From assembly GCF_003111685.1 (NCBI RefSeq), contig NZ_CP022189.1:574001-638000 (forward strand): a DNA stretch of 64,000 bases, read 5' to 3'. The first letter of the stretch is position 1. Each line of letters begins with the position of its first letter. The stretch comes from Alloyangia pacifica (lineage in GTDB: Bacteria > Pseudomonadota > Alphaproteobacteria > Rhodobacterales > Rhodobacteraceae). The notes beneath the pieces are model-generated. The model saw only the letters and a list, made by a program, of their open reading frames with translations. It ran no database searches and was not told the DNA's origin. Positions 18,095 through 26,483 of the stretch are shown piece by piece. A program made the position numbers and the translations under genes.

Positions 18095-18904
18095 ATGGAC
18101 AGCCAACCCCGCCATGAGCCCGGAGCGCGCCGGTTCGGTGCCGTGAACTGGCTCGGACTCGCCACCCTCTGCCGCAGGGAAACCCAGCGCTTCCTCGCGG
18201 TCTGGACCCAGACCCTGCTGGCGCCGCTGGTCACTGCGGGGCTGTTCCTGGTGATCTTCACCATTGCGATAGGCCCGAGCCGCGGCGAGGTGATGGGGGT
18301 GCCCTTCACCCGCTTCATCGCGCCGGGCATCCTGATGATGACGGTGATCCAGAACGCCTTTGCCAATACCTCCTCGTCGATCGTGATCTCCAAGGTGCAG
18401 GGCAATATCGTCGACACGCTGATGCCGCCGCTCGCGCCCTTCGAGTTGGTGATCGGCTATCTCGCGGGCGGAGTCGCGCGCGGGCTGGTGGTGGCCTGCG
18501 CGATCCTGGTGGGGCTCTGGGTGACCACCGGGCTGGTGCCGGCGCATCCGCTGATCGTGCTGGGCTTCGTCCTCCTTGGCGGGGCCTTCCTGTCGGCGGT
18601 GGGCATCGTCGCGGGGCTCTTTGCCAACAAGTTCGACCAGATGGCCGCGATCACCAACTTCATTGTCACGCCGCTCGCCTTCCTGTCGGGCACCTTCTAC
18701 TCGGTCGAGGCGTTGCCCCGGGGGCTCTACGAGATCACCCATTTTAACCCCGTTTTCTACCTGATCGACGGGGCACGCTATGGCGTGCTGGGTGTCTCCG
18801 ACGCCAATCCGGCGCTCGGCGCCGCGGTGGCGATTTTCGCCACGCTGCTGGTCTCGCTGATGGCGTGGGGACTGTTCCGCACCGGCTGGCGGCTCAAGGC
18901 CTGA
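18095..18904 (+). CDS. ABC-2 type transporter permease
   Basis: This 269-residue integral membrane protein has about six hydrophobic segments and the ABC-2 family signature in the C-terminal half (ITNFIVTPLAFLSGTFYSVE followed by HFNPVFYLIDGARYG). The closest type by eye is the YadH/NodJ-like exporter permease. No ATP-binding partner gene lies on either side, so its ATPase must be encoded elsewhere. AAAGGAG precedes the ATG, and a perfect terminator follows 26 bases after the stop, so it is a single-gene unit, divergent from gcrA. The substrate is unknown. Confidence 0.88.
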   Translation: MDSQPRHEPGARRFGAVNWLGLATLCRRETQRFLAVWTQTLLAPLVTAGLFLVIFTIAIGPSRGEVMGVPFTRFIAPGILMMTVIQNAFANTSSSIVISKVQGNIVDTLMPPLAPFELVIGYLAGGVARGLVVACAILVGLWVTTGLVPAHPLIVLGFVLLGGAFLSAVGIVAGLFANKFDQMAAITNFIVTPLAFLSGTFYSVEALPRGLYEITHFNPVFYLIDGARYGVLGVSDANPALGAAVAIFATLLVSLMAWGLFRTGWRLKA

Positions 18905-18930
18905 GCCGACTGCGGGATGCAGGCGATGAA

Positions 18931-18957
18931 AAGGGGGCCTTGGCCCCCTTTTTTTAT
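18931..18957 (+). terminator. Rho-independent terminator after the ABC-2 permease
   Basis: A perfect 9-bp stem, AAGGGGGCC and GGCCCCCTT, with a two-base loop and a following run of T. On the minus strand the same structure lies 30 bp past the end of pcs and may serve both convergent genes. Confidence 0.9.
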
Positions 18958-18986
18958 TCGTGTGCTCTCTCGGAAAAGACGCCTCG

Positions 18987-19691
18987 TCAGGCGCGCTTCG
19001 CTTCAGCCTGCGGCACGACCTGCTGCGCGATACCGGCGAACAGCAGGTAGACCGAGGTGACAACGAGGCCCCAGTGCGCCCAGCTCTGCGGGTGGAAATC
19101 GACCCAGGCGGCCCAGCCGGCGAAGAACGTCCAGGCAATGGCGATGGGCAGCGACAGCGGGCGCCAGCGCTCGGTGCGCACGGGGTGGATAAACTTCAGC
19201 GGCAGGAACATCGCCACGGCAAGCAGGCTCACCAGCGCGAGGATCACCCAGAAGTTCGGCTGCAGCGCGAAGAGCACCAGCACCAGCATGTTCCAGCAGC
19301 CCGGAAAGCCGTGGAAGGAATTGTCCGAAGTCTTCATTCTGCAGTCGGCGAAGTACATCGCCGAGGCGAAGGTGATGATGATGATCGCGATCCAGCCGGT
19401 CCAGCCAGGCAGCAGGCCCGAATGGAAAAGCGCGAAGGCCGGGATGAAGACGTAAGTCAGATAGTCGATGATCAGGTCGAGCAGCACGCCATCAAAGCGC
19501 GGCGCGTTCGACTTCACGTCGTACTTGCGGGCCAGCGGTCCGTCGACGCCGTCGACGAAGAAGGCCACGACCAGCCAGAGGAACATGATCGACCATTGCT
19601 CCTGCGCGGCGGCAAGCATGGCGAGCATGGCGAAGACCGCGCCGGTGGCGGTCAGCAGGTGAACGATGAGAGCACGAGTTTTCAGGGTCAT
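18987..19691 (-). CDS. pcs: Phosphatidylcholine synthase (CDP-alcohol phosphatidyltransferase)
   Basis: Pcs is an inner-membrane enzyme that condenses choline with CDP-diacylglycerol to give phosphatidylcholine, typical of alphaproteobacteria that take up choline. The 234-residue product has about seven to eight membrane segments. Its CDP-alcohol signature is DGVDGPLARKYDVKSNAPRF followed by DGVLLDLIIDY, and the conserved block FADCRMKTSDNSFHGFPGCW is characteristic of Pcs rather than PgsA. Three ATGs are possible (19727, 19703, 19691). I prefer 19691, where AGG precedes and the protein begins directly before the first membrane helix. It ends the dapF-mtaB-paiB-pcs minus-strand series. Confidence 0.87.
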   Translation of the reverse strand: MTLKTRALIVHLLTATGAVFAMLAMLAAAQEQWSIMFLWLVVAFFVDGVDGPLARKYDVKSNAPRFDGVLLDLIIDYLTYVFIPAFALFHSGLLPGWTGWIAIIIITFASAMYFADCRMKTSDNSFHGFPGCWNMLVLVLFALQPNFWVILALVSLLAVAMFLPLKFIHPVRTERWRPLSLPIAIAWTFFAGWAAWVDFHPQSWAHWGLVVTSVYLLFAGIAQQVVPQAEAKRA

Positions 19692-19730
19692 GCCGCCTGA
19701 CATGACCGATCTGCGCGCGCCTTGCAATCA

Positions 19731-20357
19731 TCACGCCTCGTCTGGCGGAGGATCCTGCATGAGCGTGGCCAGCCCGCCGAGCTCCTGGCCGAAGCCCGTC
19801 TCGATGTGTTCGGCGGCGGAGATGCGCATCTGCGCTGTCTTGTTCTGCGAGAGCTTCCAGGTGCTGTCGATCTCGTCGATGTGCAGGCGGAAAGGCAGGA
19901 TCATGCGCTGAAGCCTGCTGCGGACCTGAGGATCCATCTTGTCCATGGTCCAGGGGGTCTTGGGGGCAAGCCTGCTTTCGAAGTCGGCGCTTTGCGCGGC
20001 GAGCAGCAGGTCGACCTGCTCGTGCGGCAGCGGTGCAAGGCGGCCGATGAGGTGGACAGCGACGTAGTTCCAGGTCGGCACCTGTCCGGGATCGCCGTAC
20101 CAGTCGGGCGAAATGTAGCCATCAGGACCGCTCACCGCGAGCCTGGCCGGGATTCCCTCGCGGGCAGCGCGGCAGATCGGGTTCGATCGAACGAGGTGCA
20201 GATCGGCGTAGGAGCCATCCTCGGACAGCAGGAAGGGCACATGTGATAAAAGCGGCGCGCCCTCGGTGCTGACCGCCAGCGTGCCGAAGGCCCGGTCTCG
20301 CACCAGCTCGAGGCTCTGGGCCTTCTCAGTGCGGCGAAAGACCGAGTTTGGGTGCAC
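19731..20357 (-). CDS. PaiB-family FMN-binding negative regulator
   Basis: This 208-residue protein is of the PaiB family, an FMN-binding split-barrel fold related to pyridoxamine phosphate oxidases; the Bacillus namesake represses sporulation and protease genes. Recognisable blocks are LVRDRAFGTLAVSTEGAPL, SHVPFLL, GPDGYISPDWYG and the hallmark QVPTWNYVAVHLIG (near residue 93). It starts with GTG four bases after the mtaB stop, without a strong ribosome site, so coupling to mtaB is likely. Regulatory activity has been shown only in Bacillus; many proteobacterial members may simply be flavin-binding enzymes. Confidence 0.85.
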   Translation of the reverse strand: MHPNSVFRRTEKAQSLELVRDRAFGTLAVSTEGAPLLSHVPFLLSEDGSYADLHLVRSNPICRAAREGIPARLAVSGPDGYISPDWYGDPGQVPTWNYVAVHLIGRLAPLPHEQVDLLLAAQSADFESRLAPKTPWTMDKMDPQVRSRLQRMILPFRLHIDEIDSTWKLSQNKTAQMRISAAEHIETGFGQELGGLATLMQDPPPDEA

Positions 20358-20361
20358 CGGC

Positions 20362-21624
20362 TCAGGCCGCCGTCAGCTGGGTGCCGCGGATGCCGGTGAT
20401 CGCCGCGGTGACGATGGCACCTTCGGTCTGCGGACTGTCGAAGAGCACCTCGGTGAACTGTTCGGTGCGGCCCATCTCCGGGCTCTCCATCAGGATGTGA
20501 TGGGTGCGTCCGGGCTGGGCGGCGAGGTGGCGCTCTACGGCAGCATCCCCGGCGGCGCGCAGGCGGGCGGCGCGCTCCTTGATCACGGTGCCATTCACCT
20601 TGCTCGGGATGCGTGCGGCGGGGGTGCCGGGGCGCGAGGAGTAGGGGAAGACGTGCAGCCAGGTCAGGTCGCAGTCCTCGACCAGCTTCAGCGAGTTGGC
20701 GAAATGCTCTTCGGTCTCGGTGGGGAAGCCGGCGATGATGTCGGCGCCAAAGGTCATCTCGGGGCGCAGCTTGCGCGCCTCCTCGCAGAATCGGATGGCA
20801 TCGTCGCGCAAGTGGCGGCGCTTCATGCGCTTGAGGATCAGGTTGTCGCCGTGCTGCAGCGAAAGGTGCAGGTGGGGCATCAGCCGCGGTTCGGTGGCGA
20901 TGGCCTGCATCAGGTTCTCGTCGGCCTCGATGGAATCGATCGACGAGATGCGCAAGCGCGGCAGATCGGGGATCAGCTTGAGGATGCGCATGACCAGATC
21001 GCCAAGCCGCGGCGTCCCCGGCAGGTCGGCACCCCAAGAAGTGAGATCAACCCCGGTCAGCACCACCTCGTTGTAGCCCTGCTGCACCAGCCGCTTGATC
21101 TGGTCCACGACCACGCCGGCGGGGACCGAGCGGGAATTGCCGCGGCCATAGGGGATGATGCAGAAGGTGCAGCGGTGATCGCAGCCGTTCTGCACCTGCA
21201 CGTAGGCGCGGCTGCGGGTGCCGAAGCCGTCGATCAGGTGGCCGGCGGTTTCGGTCACCGACATGATGTCGTTGACCATGACCCGCTCGGTCTCGCCGAT
21301 AAAGCCGTTCGACAGCCGCGACCAAGTTTCGGGGGCCATCTTCTCGGTGTTGCCGATGACCGCGTCGACTTCTGTCATGGCCGCAAAGCTGTCGGGGTCG
21401 ATCTGCGCGGCGCAGCCGGTGACGATGACCTTGGCGTCGGGGTTCTCGCGGCGGAGGCGGCGGATCTCCTGCCGCGCCTTGCGCACCGCCTCGGAGGTCA
21501 CGGCGCAGGTGTTCACGATCACCGCGTTTTCCATGCCGGCCTGGGCGGCAAGATCCTTCATCGCCTCGGTCTCATAGGCATTGAGACGGCAGCCGAGGGT
21601 GGTGAACTTGGGTGCGCCTGTCAC
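20362..21624 (-). CDS. mtaB: tRNA t6A37 methylthiotransferase
   Basis: MtaB is a radical-SAM enzyme that adds a methylthio group to t6A at position 37 of tRNAs reading ANN codons. The 420-residue product has the three N-terminal cysteines in [21 protein letters not shown] and [10 protein letters not shown]. The radical-SAM cluster lies in [19 protein letters not shown] (near residue 150). The N-terminal GCRLNAYE distinguishes MtaB from MiaB and RimO. The TRAM domain is short. It starts with GTG in a GTGA overlap with the dapF stop. Together with rimO this window holds two of the methylthiotransferase paralogues. Confidence 0.94.
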   Translation of the reverse strand: MTGAPKFTTLGCRLNAYETEAMKDLAAQAGMENAVIVNTCAVTSEAVRKARQEIRRLRRENPDAKVIVTGCAAQIDPDSFAAMTEVDAVIGNTEKMAPETWSRLSNGFIGETERVMVNDIMSVTETAGHLIDGFGTRSRAYVQVQNGCDHRCTFCIIPYGRGNSRSVPAGVVVDQIKRLVQQGYNEVVLTGVDLTSWGADLPGTPRLGDLVMRILKLIPDLPRLRISSIDSIEADENLMQAIATEPRLMPHLHLSLQHGDNLILKRMKRRHLRDDAIRFCEEARKLRPEMTFGADIIAGFPTETEEHFANSLKLVEDCDLTWLHVFPYSSRPGTPAARIPSKVNGTVIKERAARLRAAGDAAVERHLAAQPGRTHHILMESPEMGRTEQFTEVLFDSPQTEGAIVTAAITGIRGTQLTAA

Positions 21625-22454
21625 GAGACCATCTCCAGCCAGTCGTGGGTGAAATGCCCGTCAAAGACGTGGGCGGTTGGGCCGGTCATCCAGACGCCAT
21701 CCTCGCGCCAGTCGACCTGCAGCGTGCCACCGTCGAGCTCGATGGTCACGCGGCGCCCGGTGAGGCCGCGGCGTGCCGCGGCAACGGCGGTGGCGCAGGA
21801 GGACGAGCCCGAGGCCAGCGTGAGCCCTGCGCCGCGCTCCCACACGCGCATCCGCAGGTGGTCAGGGCCGATCAGGCTCGCAACCTGCACGTTGGTGCGC
21901 TGCGGGTAGAGCGGGTGATGTTCATGCGCCGGGCCGAAGCTCTCGATGTCCACCGACCCGGCATCCTCGACGAAGAAGGTGCAATGCGGGTTGCCCATGC
22001 CGGTGGCGGTTGGCTTGCCCTCGATCGGCAGCTCCAGCGTGTCCATTTCGGAGGCGAGGGGGATCTCGTGCCACTCGAGCTGCGGCGGGCCCATGTTCAC
22101 AGACGTCAACCCCTCGCCTGCGTCGCGGGCCAGGAGCGTGCCACGCTCGGTGGTGAGGGTGAGCTCGGATTTGCCGGTCTCGTCCATCAGGAAGCGCGCG
22201 ATGCAGCGCGTGGCGTTGCCACAAGCGCCCGCGGTCGAGCCGTCGGCGTTATAGAAGGTCAGATGCGCATCGCCGCTGTCCTGCTCGATCAGCGCCAGTT
22301 GGTCGAAGCCGACGCCGCGGTGCCGGTCGGCGATCGCCATGGCGAGGGCAGGGGTCATGACGACGGAGCGCGCACGCGCGTCCAGCACGACGAAGTCGTT
22401 TCCGAGCCCGTGCATCTTCATGAAGGGCAAATTTTGTGCGCGCGTGTGTTTCAT
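21621..22454 (-). CDS. dapF: Diaminopimelate epimerase, second active-site Cys replaced by Ser
   Basis: DapF converts LL- to meso-diaminopimelate for lysine and peptidoglycan synthesis. The 277-residue protein has the family start [18 protein letters not shown] and the first catalytic cysteine in [16 protein letters not shown] (near residue 77). In the C-terminal half the usual ERGxGxTxACGxGAC reads [17 protein letters not shown], so the second catalytic Cys (Cys217 in E. coli) is Ser; I confirmed the TCG codon. The next Cys is five residues further on. The rest of the fold looks intact. It leads the dapF-mtaB-paiB-pcs series and is divergent from the tRNA-Lys genes. Confidence 0.9.
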   Translation of the reverse strand: MKHTRAQNLPFMKMHGLGNDFVVLDARARSVVMTPALAMAIADRHRGVGFDQLALIEQDSGDAHLTFYNADGSTAGACGNATRCIARFLMDETGKSELTLTTERGTLLARDAGEGLTSVNMGPPQLEWHEIPLASEMDTLELPIEGKPTATGMGNPHCTFFVEDAGSVDIESFGPAHEHHPLYPQRTNVQVASLIGPDHLRMRVWERGAGLTLASGSSSCATAVAAARRGLTGRRVTIELDGGTLQVDWREDGVWMTGPTAHVFDGHFTHDWLEMVS

Positions 22455-22589
22455 CCGGGCGCATATACGCTTCTTGAGGGTACGTTTCCAGCCTACGTTG
22501 CGGGGGGCAGCCTTGCTGCGAATGCATGCGCCGGCGAAGGGCGGGGCCAGGGCCGCGGGAGAAGTTCGGCAGGATTGTCATTTTTCCGC

Positions 22590-22618
22590 TTGACCCCCCA
22601 CGCCACAGTTCCTAGAAG
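22590..22618 (+). promoter_or_regulatory. Candidate promoter of the tRNA-Lys genes
   Basis: TTGACC (-35) and TAGAAG (-10) are separated by 17 bases, 16 bases before the first tRNA nucleotide. Spacing and position fit a sigma-70 promoter for both tRNAs. No other clear promoter lies between dapF and the tRNA. Confidence 0.55.
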
Positions 22619-22633
22619 CCGCCCACACACAGT

Positions 22634-22709
22634 GGGCCGTTAGCTCAGTTGGTAGAGCAACTGACTTTTAATCAGTGGGTCGCAGGTTCGAATCCTGCAC
22701 GGCTCACCA
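22634..22709 (+). tRNA. tRNA-Lys (TTT anticodon), copy 1
   Basis: A complete 76-base cloverleaf: acceptor arm GGGCCGT paired with ACGGCTC (one G-U), D-stem GCTC/GAGC, anticodon stem ACTGA/TCAGT with loop CTTTTAA (anticodon TTT, Lys), T-stem GCAGG/CCTGC with TTCGAAT, and an encoded CCA end. Confidence 0.97.
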
Positions 22710-22732
22710 CTGTGTCAAAGTCCCGAGAGAGT

Positions 22733-22808
22733 GGGCCGTTAGCTCAGTTGGTAGAGCAACTGACTTTTAATCAGTGGGTCGCAGGTTCGAATCCTGCACG
22801 GCTCACCA
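22733..22808 (+). tRNA. tRNA-Lys (TTT anticodon), copy 2
   Basis: Identical over all 76 bases to the copy at 22634-22709, including the encoded CCA. The spacer of 23 bases ends with GTG like the bases before copy 1. The tandem pair is probably one transcript from the upstream promoter. Confidence 0.97.
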
Positions 22809-23037
22809 CTCTGGCAAGTTTCCTGATATGAAAAAGACTTGGCGCTTGCCCCGGTGGGGTCTTGCGGCTTGATCGGACCCGCGGGGGCCGCGCGCGAAAC
22901 CGTCGCCGTTTACTGCGCGCCGCTGGCGTGGCTCAGCGGGCACCGCGCAATGGCCACGGCTGAACATTCCCTTGGCTTCCTGGACCGGCGGGGGTGATGG
23001 CGGCCGCGTCCGTGCTCGCCGGGCGCCGCAGAATCGG

Positions 23038-24516
23038 TCAGCGGGTCCGGACGCGAGAGGGCTCGACCAAGCGGCGGGTCCTGAACTGGAGTGATGGGTG
23101 ATCGGCGTAGATGCAGCGGATGATCATCAGCGACTCGGCGGCGAGCGAGACCACATACCAGAGGAATCGCGGGATTCCGTCCTGAAGAAAGGTCATTGCC
23201 GCCAGATAGCCGACGAAGGCGGCGCAGAAGGCGACCAGCCGCCTTGCCATCAGCTCGTCCCCGACGCTGCGCGCGAGCGCGGCGCCTCGGAAGAAACTGA
23301 CAGCGCCGAAGGCGGCGAAGCCGAGAAAGACCATCAGCCCGATCAGTCCCTGCTCGGTGAGGAACTCGAGGTAAAGACTGTGAGTCGCCCGGGCCTCGCC
23401 GCGGAAGATCAGCCCGTCCTCAAGCGCGTTGTTCTGATAGTGGACCTTGAAGTTGCCTACGCCGACTCCGAGCCAAGGATGCTCGTTGAAGAGGTTGTAA
23501 GCCACCGTCCAGCTCGCAAGGCGGCCTTCGGTGCTGGTGTCCTGCGCCGCCCCCGCGGCGGCGGTGTCGAATATGCTGGTGAATCGGTCGATGAAGCGGT
23601 CGCCGGCGAAAACACCGGCCAAGACCACCACCAGCCCGCCGATCGCCGCAGCGGCGACGAACTGCTTGCGGGTGAAGCTGGTGCTCAGAACCACCAGTCC
23701 GAGGGCAAGCCCGATCAACGCGCCGCGGGACTGCGTGGCGAGCAGCCCGGCGATCAGGATGCCGCAGGCCAGGGTCCAGAGCAACATCTCGGTGGGGCCG
23801 CGCGCGTTGAGCAGGTGGAACAGTCCCAGCGGCAGGACGAAGACCACGATCGCACCGAAGAAGTTGGGGTCGAACAGCATCCCCGAGAACCGGCCGGACC
23901 CATAGGTGAACCGCGAGAAGCCGAAAAAGCCGGAGGGCGAATAGTCGACCAGCAGCTGGTAAAGGCCAAGCCCGCAGATCAATACGATGGGCAGCACTGC
24001 GGACAGCGCCACGGTCTCGAAGCCGCGCTTGTTGTTCATGAAGGCAAGGGCCAGGATCGCCACTGCGGCTTCCTTGAGGAAGTCGATCGAGAGCGCGATG
24101 CTCAGCTCCCAGCGCAGGGCGTAGGTCGCGCTCAGCATCTTCATGGCAAAGATTATCGATAGGAAGATGATCGCGATGCGCGGGATATAGGGCTGCTCGC
24201 GGTAGACCGCGTAGCGCGCGGCCAGCAGCACGAAGAGACCGGGTGCGGTGATCTTCGCGAGCGAAGGGGCCCCGAAGGACTCGATGAGATTGTCGGACAT
24301 GTTGGTCATGATCAGGACCAGAAGACCCGCCAGCGCGATCATCGGAAAGCGGATGCCGACGGCAAAGATCAGCAGAGCGAAGGGGAAAGCGATCAGCAGG
24401 GTGTCACGGCCGAGGAGTACGAAGCTGGCCGCCATGGCAAAGAGACCGCAGGCCAGGATTATCGCCGAACCGCGCCAGTCAAAGCCCTTGCGTGGGGAGA
24501 GGGTGGCGTCGCTCAT
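23038..24516 (-). CDS. O-antigen ligase/polymerase-type membrane protein (Wzy-like)
   Basis: This 492-residue polytopic membrane protein has about eleven hydrophobic segments and a Wzy_C-type domain. The large periplasmic loop contains TEGRLASWTVAYNLFNEHPW, then LGVGVGNFKVHY and ARATHSLYLEFLTEQGLIGL (about residues 335-405), the usual signature of O-antigen polymerases and ligases. In this cluster it would polymerise flipped repeat units in the periplasm. It lies on the opposite strand to most of the exopolysaccharide genes, 199 bp downstream of the flippase gene on the same strand, in a gap with no feature that I can support. The polymerase/ligase distinction cannot be made from sequence. 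Confidence 0.85.
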   Translation of the reverse strand: MSDATLSPRKGFDWRGSAIILACGLFAMAASFVLLGRDTLLIAFPFALLIFAVGIRFPMIALAGLLVLIMTNMSDNLIESFGAPSLAKITAPGLFVLLAARYAVYREQPYIPRIAIIFLSIIFAMKMLSATYALRWELSIALSIDFLKEAAVAILALAFMNNKRGFETVALSAVLPIVLICGLGLYQLLVDYSPSGFFGFSRFTYGSGRFSGMLFDPNFFGAIVVFVLPLGLFHLLNARGPTEMLLWTLACGILIAGLLATQSRGALIGLALGLVVLSTSFTRKQFVAAAAIGGLVVVLAGVFAGDRFIDRFTSIFDTAAAGAAQDTSTEGRLASWTVAYNLFNEHPWLGVGVGNFKVHYQNNALEDGLIFRGEARATHSLYLEFLTEQGLIGLMVFLGFAAFGAVSFFRGAALARSVGDELMARRLVAFCAAFVGYLAAMTFLQDGIPRFLWYVVSLAAESLMIIRCIYADHPSLQFRTRRLVEPSRVRTR

Positions 24517-24715
24517 TCCGGCCTCCGCGCGCGGGTCCGGCCTTTGGAGGGGGCTGGTGTGGCTGCGCCGCGCCGCGCGCGGGCGTTTCCGAGAATCTCT
24601 CGCATGGCATGGTGAAGGGGCACCCAGCCGGCATGGTCGCGCCGGCCCTGCCCGGGGCGGGAGCTGGCAAAACTCGAAGGGGCCTGGACTGCGGCCCCGG
24701 GCTGTCTCGGCGGTG

Positions 24716-26161
24716 TCATGCGCGCCTCCGCTTCAGGATGAAGCGATGCCCGGCCGCGAAGGCTCCCGGCAGCATCAGCCGGAGCGCGACGAGATAGACC
24801 GCCGCGAAGGCCGCGGCTCCGGCCATCAGGCGCAGCAGCTCGGAGCCGGTGTGCATCTGAAGCGCCAGAAACGCGGCCAGCGAGGCGCTGGCGGCGCAGA
24901 CCAGCGCGGGGCGCAGCGCGGCGAATATCTTGGCAATCGTCACGTTCATCACCCGCTTGGTGGCCAAGTAGATCGGGATGAAGCGGATGAAGGCCATCGC
25001 GAGCTGCGCCGCGGCGACCGCGGTGATGCCGAAAGGGATCGCTCCGGCCAGCAGCAGGATGAAGATTGGCAGGTTGAACAGCGCGGCGCGGAACATGAGG
25101 TCGGTGCGGCTCACCGCTTTGAGCAGCTCGCCGGGCACCATGTTCAGCGTGCTGACGGCGAGGGCGGCCGCGATGAACTGCATCGGCGCGACCATGCCGT
25201 ACCATTTCTCGTTGTAGAGCACATGCACGGTGGGCTCGGCGAGCACAGCGATCGCCGCGCCGATGCCGAACATCAGCAGCGCGCAGTAGCGCAGCGCCTG
25301 GTAGTAGTATTTCGCCAGATCCTCGGGGTGGGTCTGCATTTTCGACATCACGGGGTGGAGCACCGTGCCCGCGACAGAGGTGAAGCTCTTGATCGCCAGC
25401 TCGGGGATTCGATAGGCGATGGCGTAGATCCCCAGCGCCGCCGGCCCTAGGAACTTGCCGACAAGTAGGTTGTCGAGCAGCCGCGGCGTGGCGTTGATGG
25501 TCTCGGCGCCGATCAGGTAGGAGCCGAAGCTCATCACGTAACGCACGGTTGGCCAGTCTGGGAGGGCGCTGGGCTTCCAGGGTCGGATCCAGAAGAGCAG
25601 CAGCGTCGAGACCAACGCTCCGGCGACGTAGCCGATCACCAGTGACCACACCCCGTATCCCAGAATCGCGAGGGCGATCGAGATCAGCCCCTTTGCCAGG
25701 CCCTGCGCCACGTCGGGCACCAGCTTTTTGCGCAGGTTGAGCTCGCGGAACAGCAGGCTGTAGTGCACCGAGCCGAGCGCGCGGATCACCAGCACCAGGC
25801 AGACGGTGCCCAGAAGTGGCTCCAGTTCGGGCGATTCGAAGAGCCCGGCGATTGCGCCCGAGCCCCACCAGAGCAACAGCGCCATGAGGGTCGAGGTGAA
25901 GATCGCGCAGAAGAAGACCGCGTTGGCGGTCTCCTCTTGCCGATCCTTGACCGAGATCAGCGCCGCGCCGAGGCCGAACTTCGAGATGATCTCGAAATAG
26001 CCCATGATCGCGAGGCAGATCGCCATCAGGCCGAATTCGACCGGATCGACGTAGCGGGCAATGATGATGACCGCGACGAAGTTCAGAAGCTTGGTGGAGA
26101 TGAAAGAGAGGTAGGCCCAGAACAGGTTCTTGGAGGTGGCCTTGCCGGGAGAGAATGCCAT
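24716..26161 (-). CDS. Oligosaccharide flippase (Wzx/polysaccharide transport type)
   Basis: This 481-residue membrane protein has about fourteen hydrophobic segments and belongs to the polysaccharide transporter (MOP superfamily), like ExoT or WzxC. Typical blocks are LLNFVAVIIIARYVDPVEFG and ISKFGLGAALISVKDR near the N-terminus, RLLDNLLVGKFLGPAALGIY in the middle, and YNEKWYGMVAPMQFIAA. It would flip the lipid-linked repeat unit across the inner membrane. The ATG at 26161 has GAGG about nine bases upstream; the more upstream ATG (26182) has none. It is divergent from the Wzz-like gene and probably cotranscribed with the Wzy-like gene. Confidence 0.88.
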   Translation of the reverse strand: MAFSPGKATSKNLFWAYLSFISTKLLNFVAVIIIARYVDPVEFGLMAICLAIMGYFEIISKFGLGAALISVKDRQEETANAVFFCAIFTSTLMALLLWWGSGAIAGLFESPELEPLLGTVCLVLVIRALGSVHYSLLFRELNLRKKLVPDVAQGLAKGLISIALAILGYGVWSLVIGYVAGALVSTLLLFWIRPWKPSALPDWPTVRYVMSFGSYLIGAETINATPRLLDNLLVGKFLGPAALGIYAIAYRIPELAIKSFTSVAGTVLHPVMSKMQTHPEDLAKYYYQALRYCALLMFGIGAAIAVLAEPTVHVLYNEKWYGMVAPMQFIAAALAVSTLNMVPGELLKAVSRTDLMFRAALFNLPIFILLLAGAIPFGITAVAAAQLAMAFIRFIPIYLATKRVMNVTIAKIFAALRPALVCAASASLAAFLALQMHTGSELLRLMAGAAAFAAVYLVALRLMLPGAFAAGHRFILKRRRA

Positions 26162-26483
26162 GCAGCAAATCCTCGAAAACATGAGGAGAAAAATGAAAAA
26201 TCCGACCTGAAAAATGCGGTGGCCGGGCGTGAGAATCGAGATCAGTCTAAGGGCATCCCCGCGCAGGGCAAAGCTTTAAACCGCCTTGGACGGACCGCTG
26301 CCCAAGATTGCCGCGTTCGGACCCAAAGGGCGCTCACTTGCGCGTGAACTCTGCCGCAAGCCGTTCGAAATATTGCCGCAGGGCGGCGCGAGTGCTACAG
26401 TCATTCCCCGGAAGACTACATTTTTGATCTATTTCTATTTCTTTTTTACCGACGCCGCATGGTGTCCATGGATTGGTTTGACC
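26162..26483. other. Divergent intergenic region of the polysaccharide locus
   Basis: About 320 bp separate the flippase and Wzz-like genes, which are transcribed away from each other, so promoters in both directions must lie here. The segment near 26405-26455 is strikingly A/T-rich (long T/A runs) compared with surrounding DNA. An open frame from 26286 continues into the Wzz-like gene but its residues are uncharacteristic. No clear -35/-10 pair or stem was found. Confidence 0.5.

Noticed and set aside
22649..22831. Short open frame with a repeated VEQLTFNQWVAGSNPARLTT peptide
   Set aside because: It is the translation of the two tandem tRNA-Lys genes, a well-known false protein, not a repeat protein.
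24513..26168. 551-residue minus-strand frame overlapping the flippase gene
   Set aside because: It is a shifted frame of the flippase with no membrane pattern; the flippase reading has the expected helices.
26286..26483. N-terminal extension of the Wzz-like protein
   Set aside because: The extra residues precede a good membrane segment start, have odd composition and no ribosome site; kept only as an alternative start zone.
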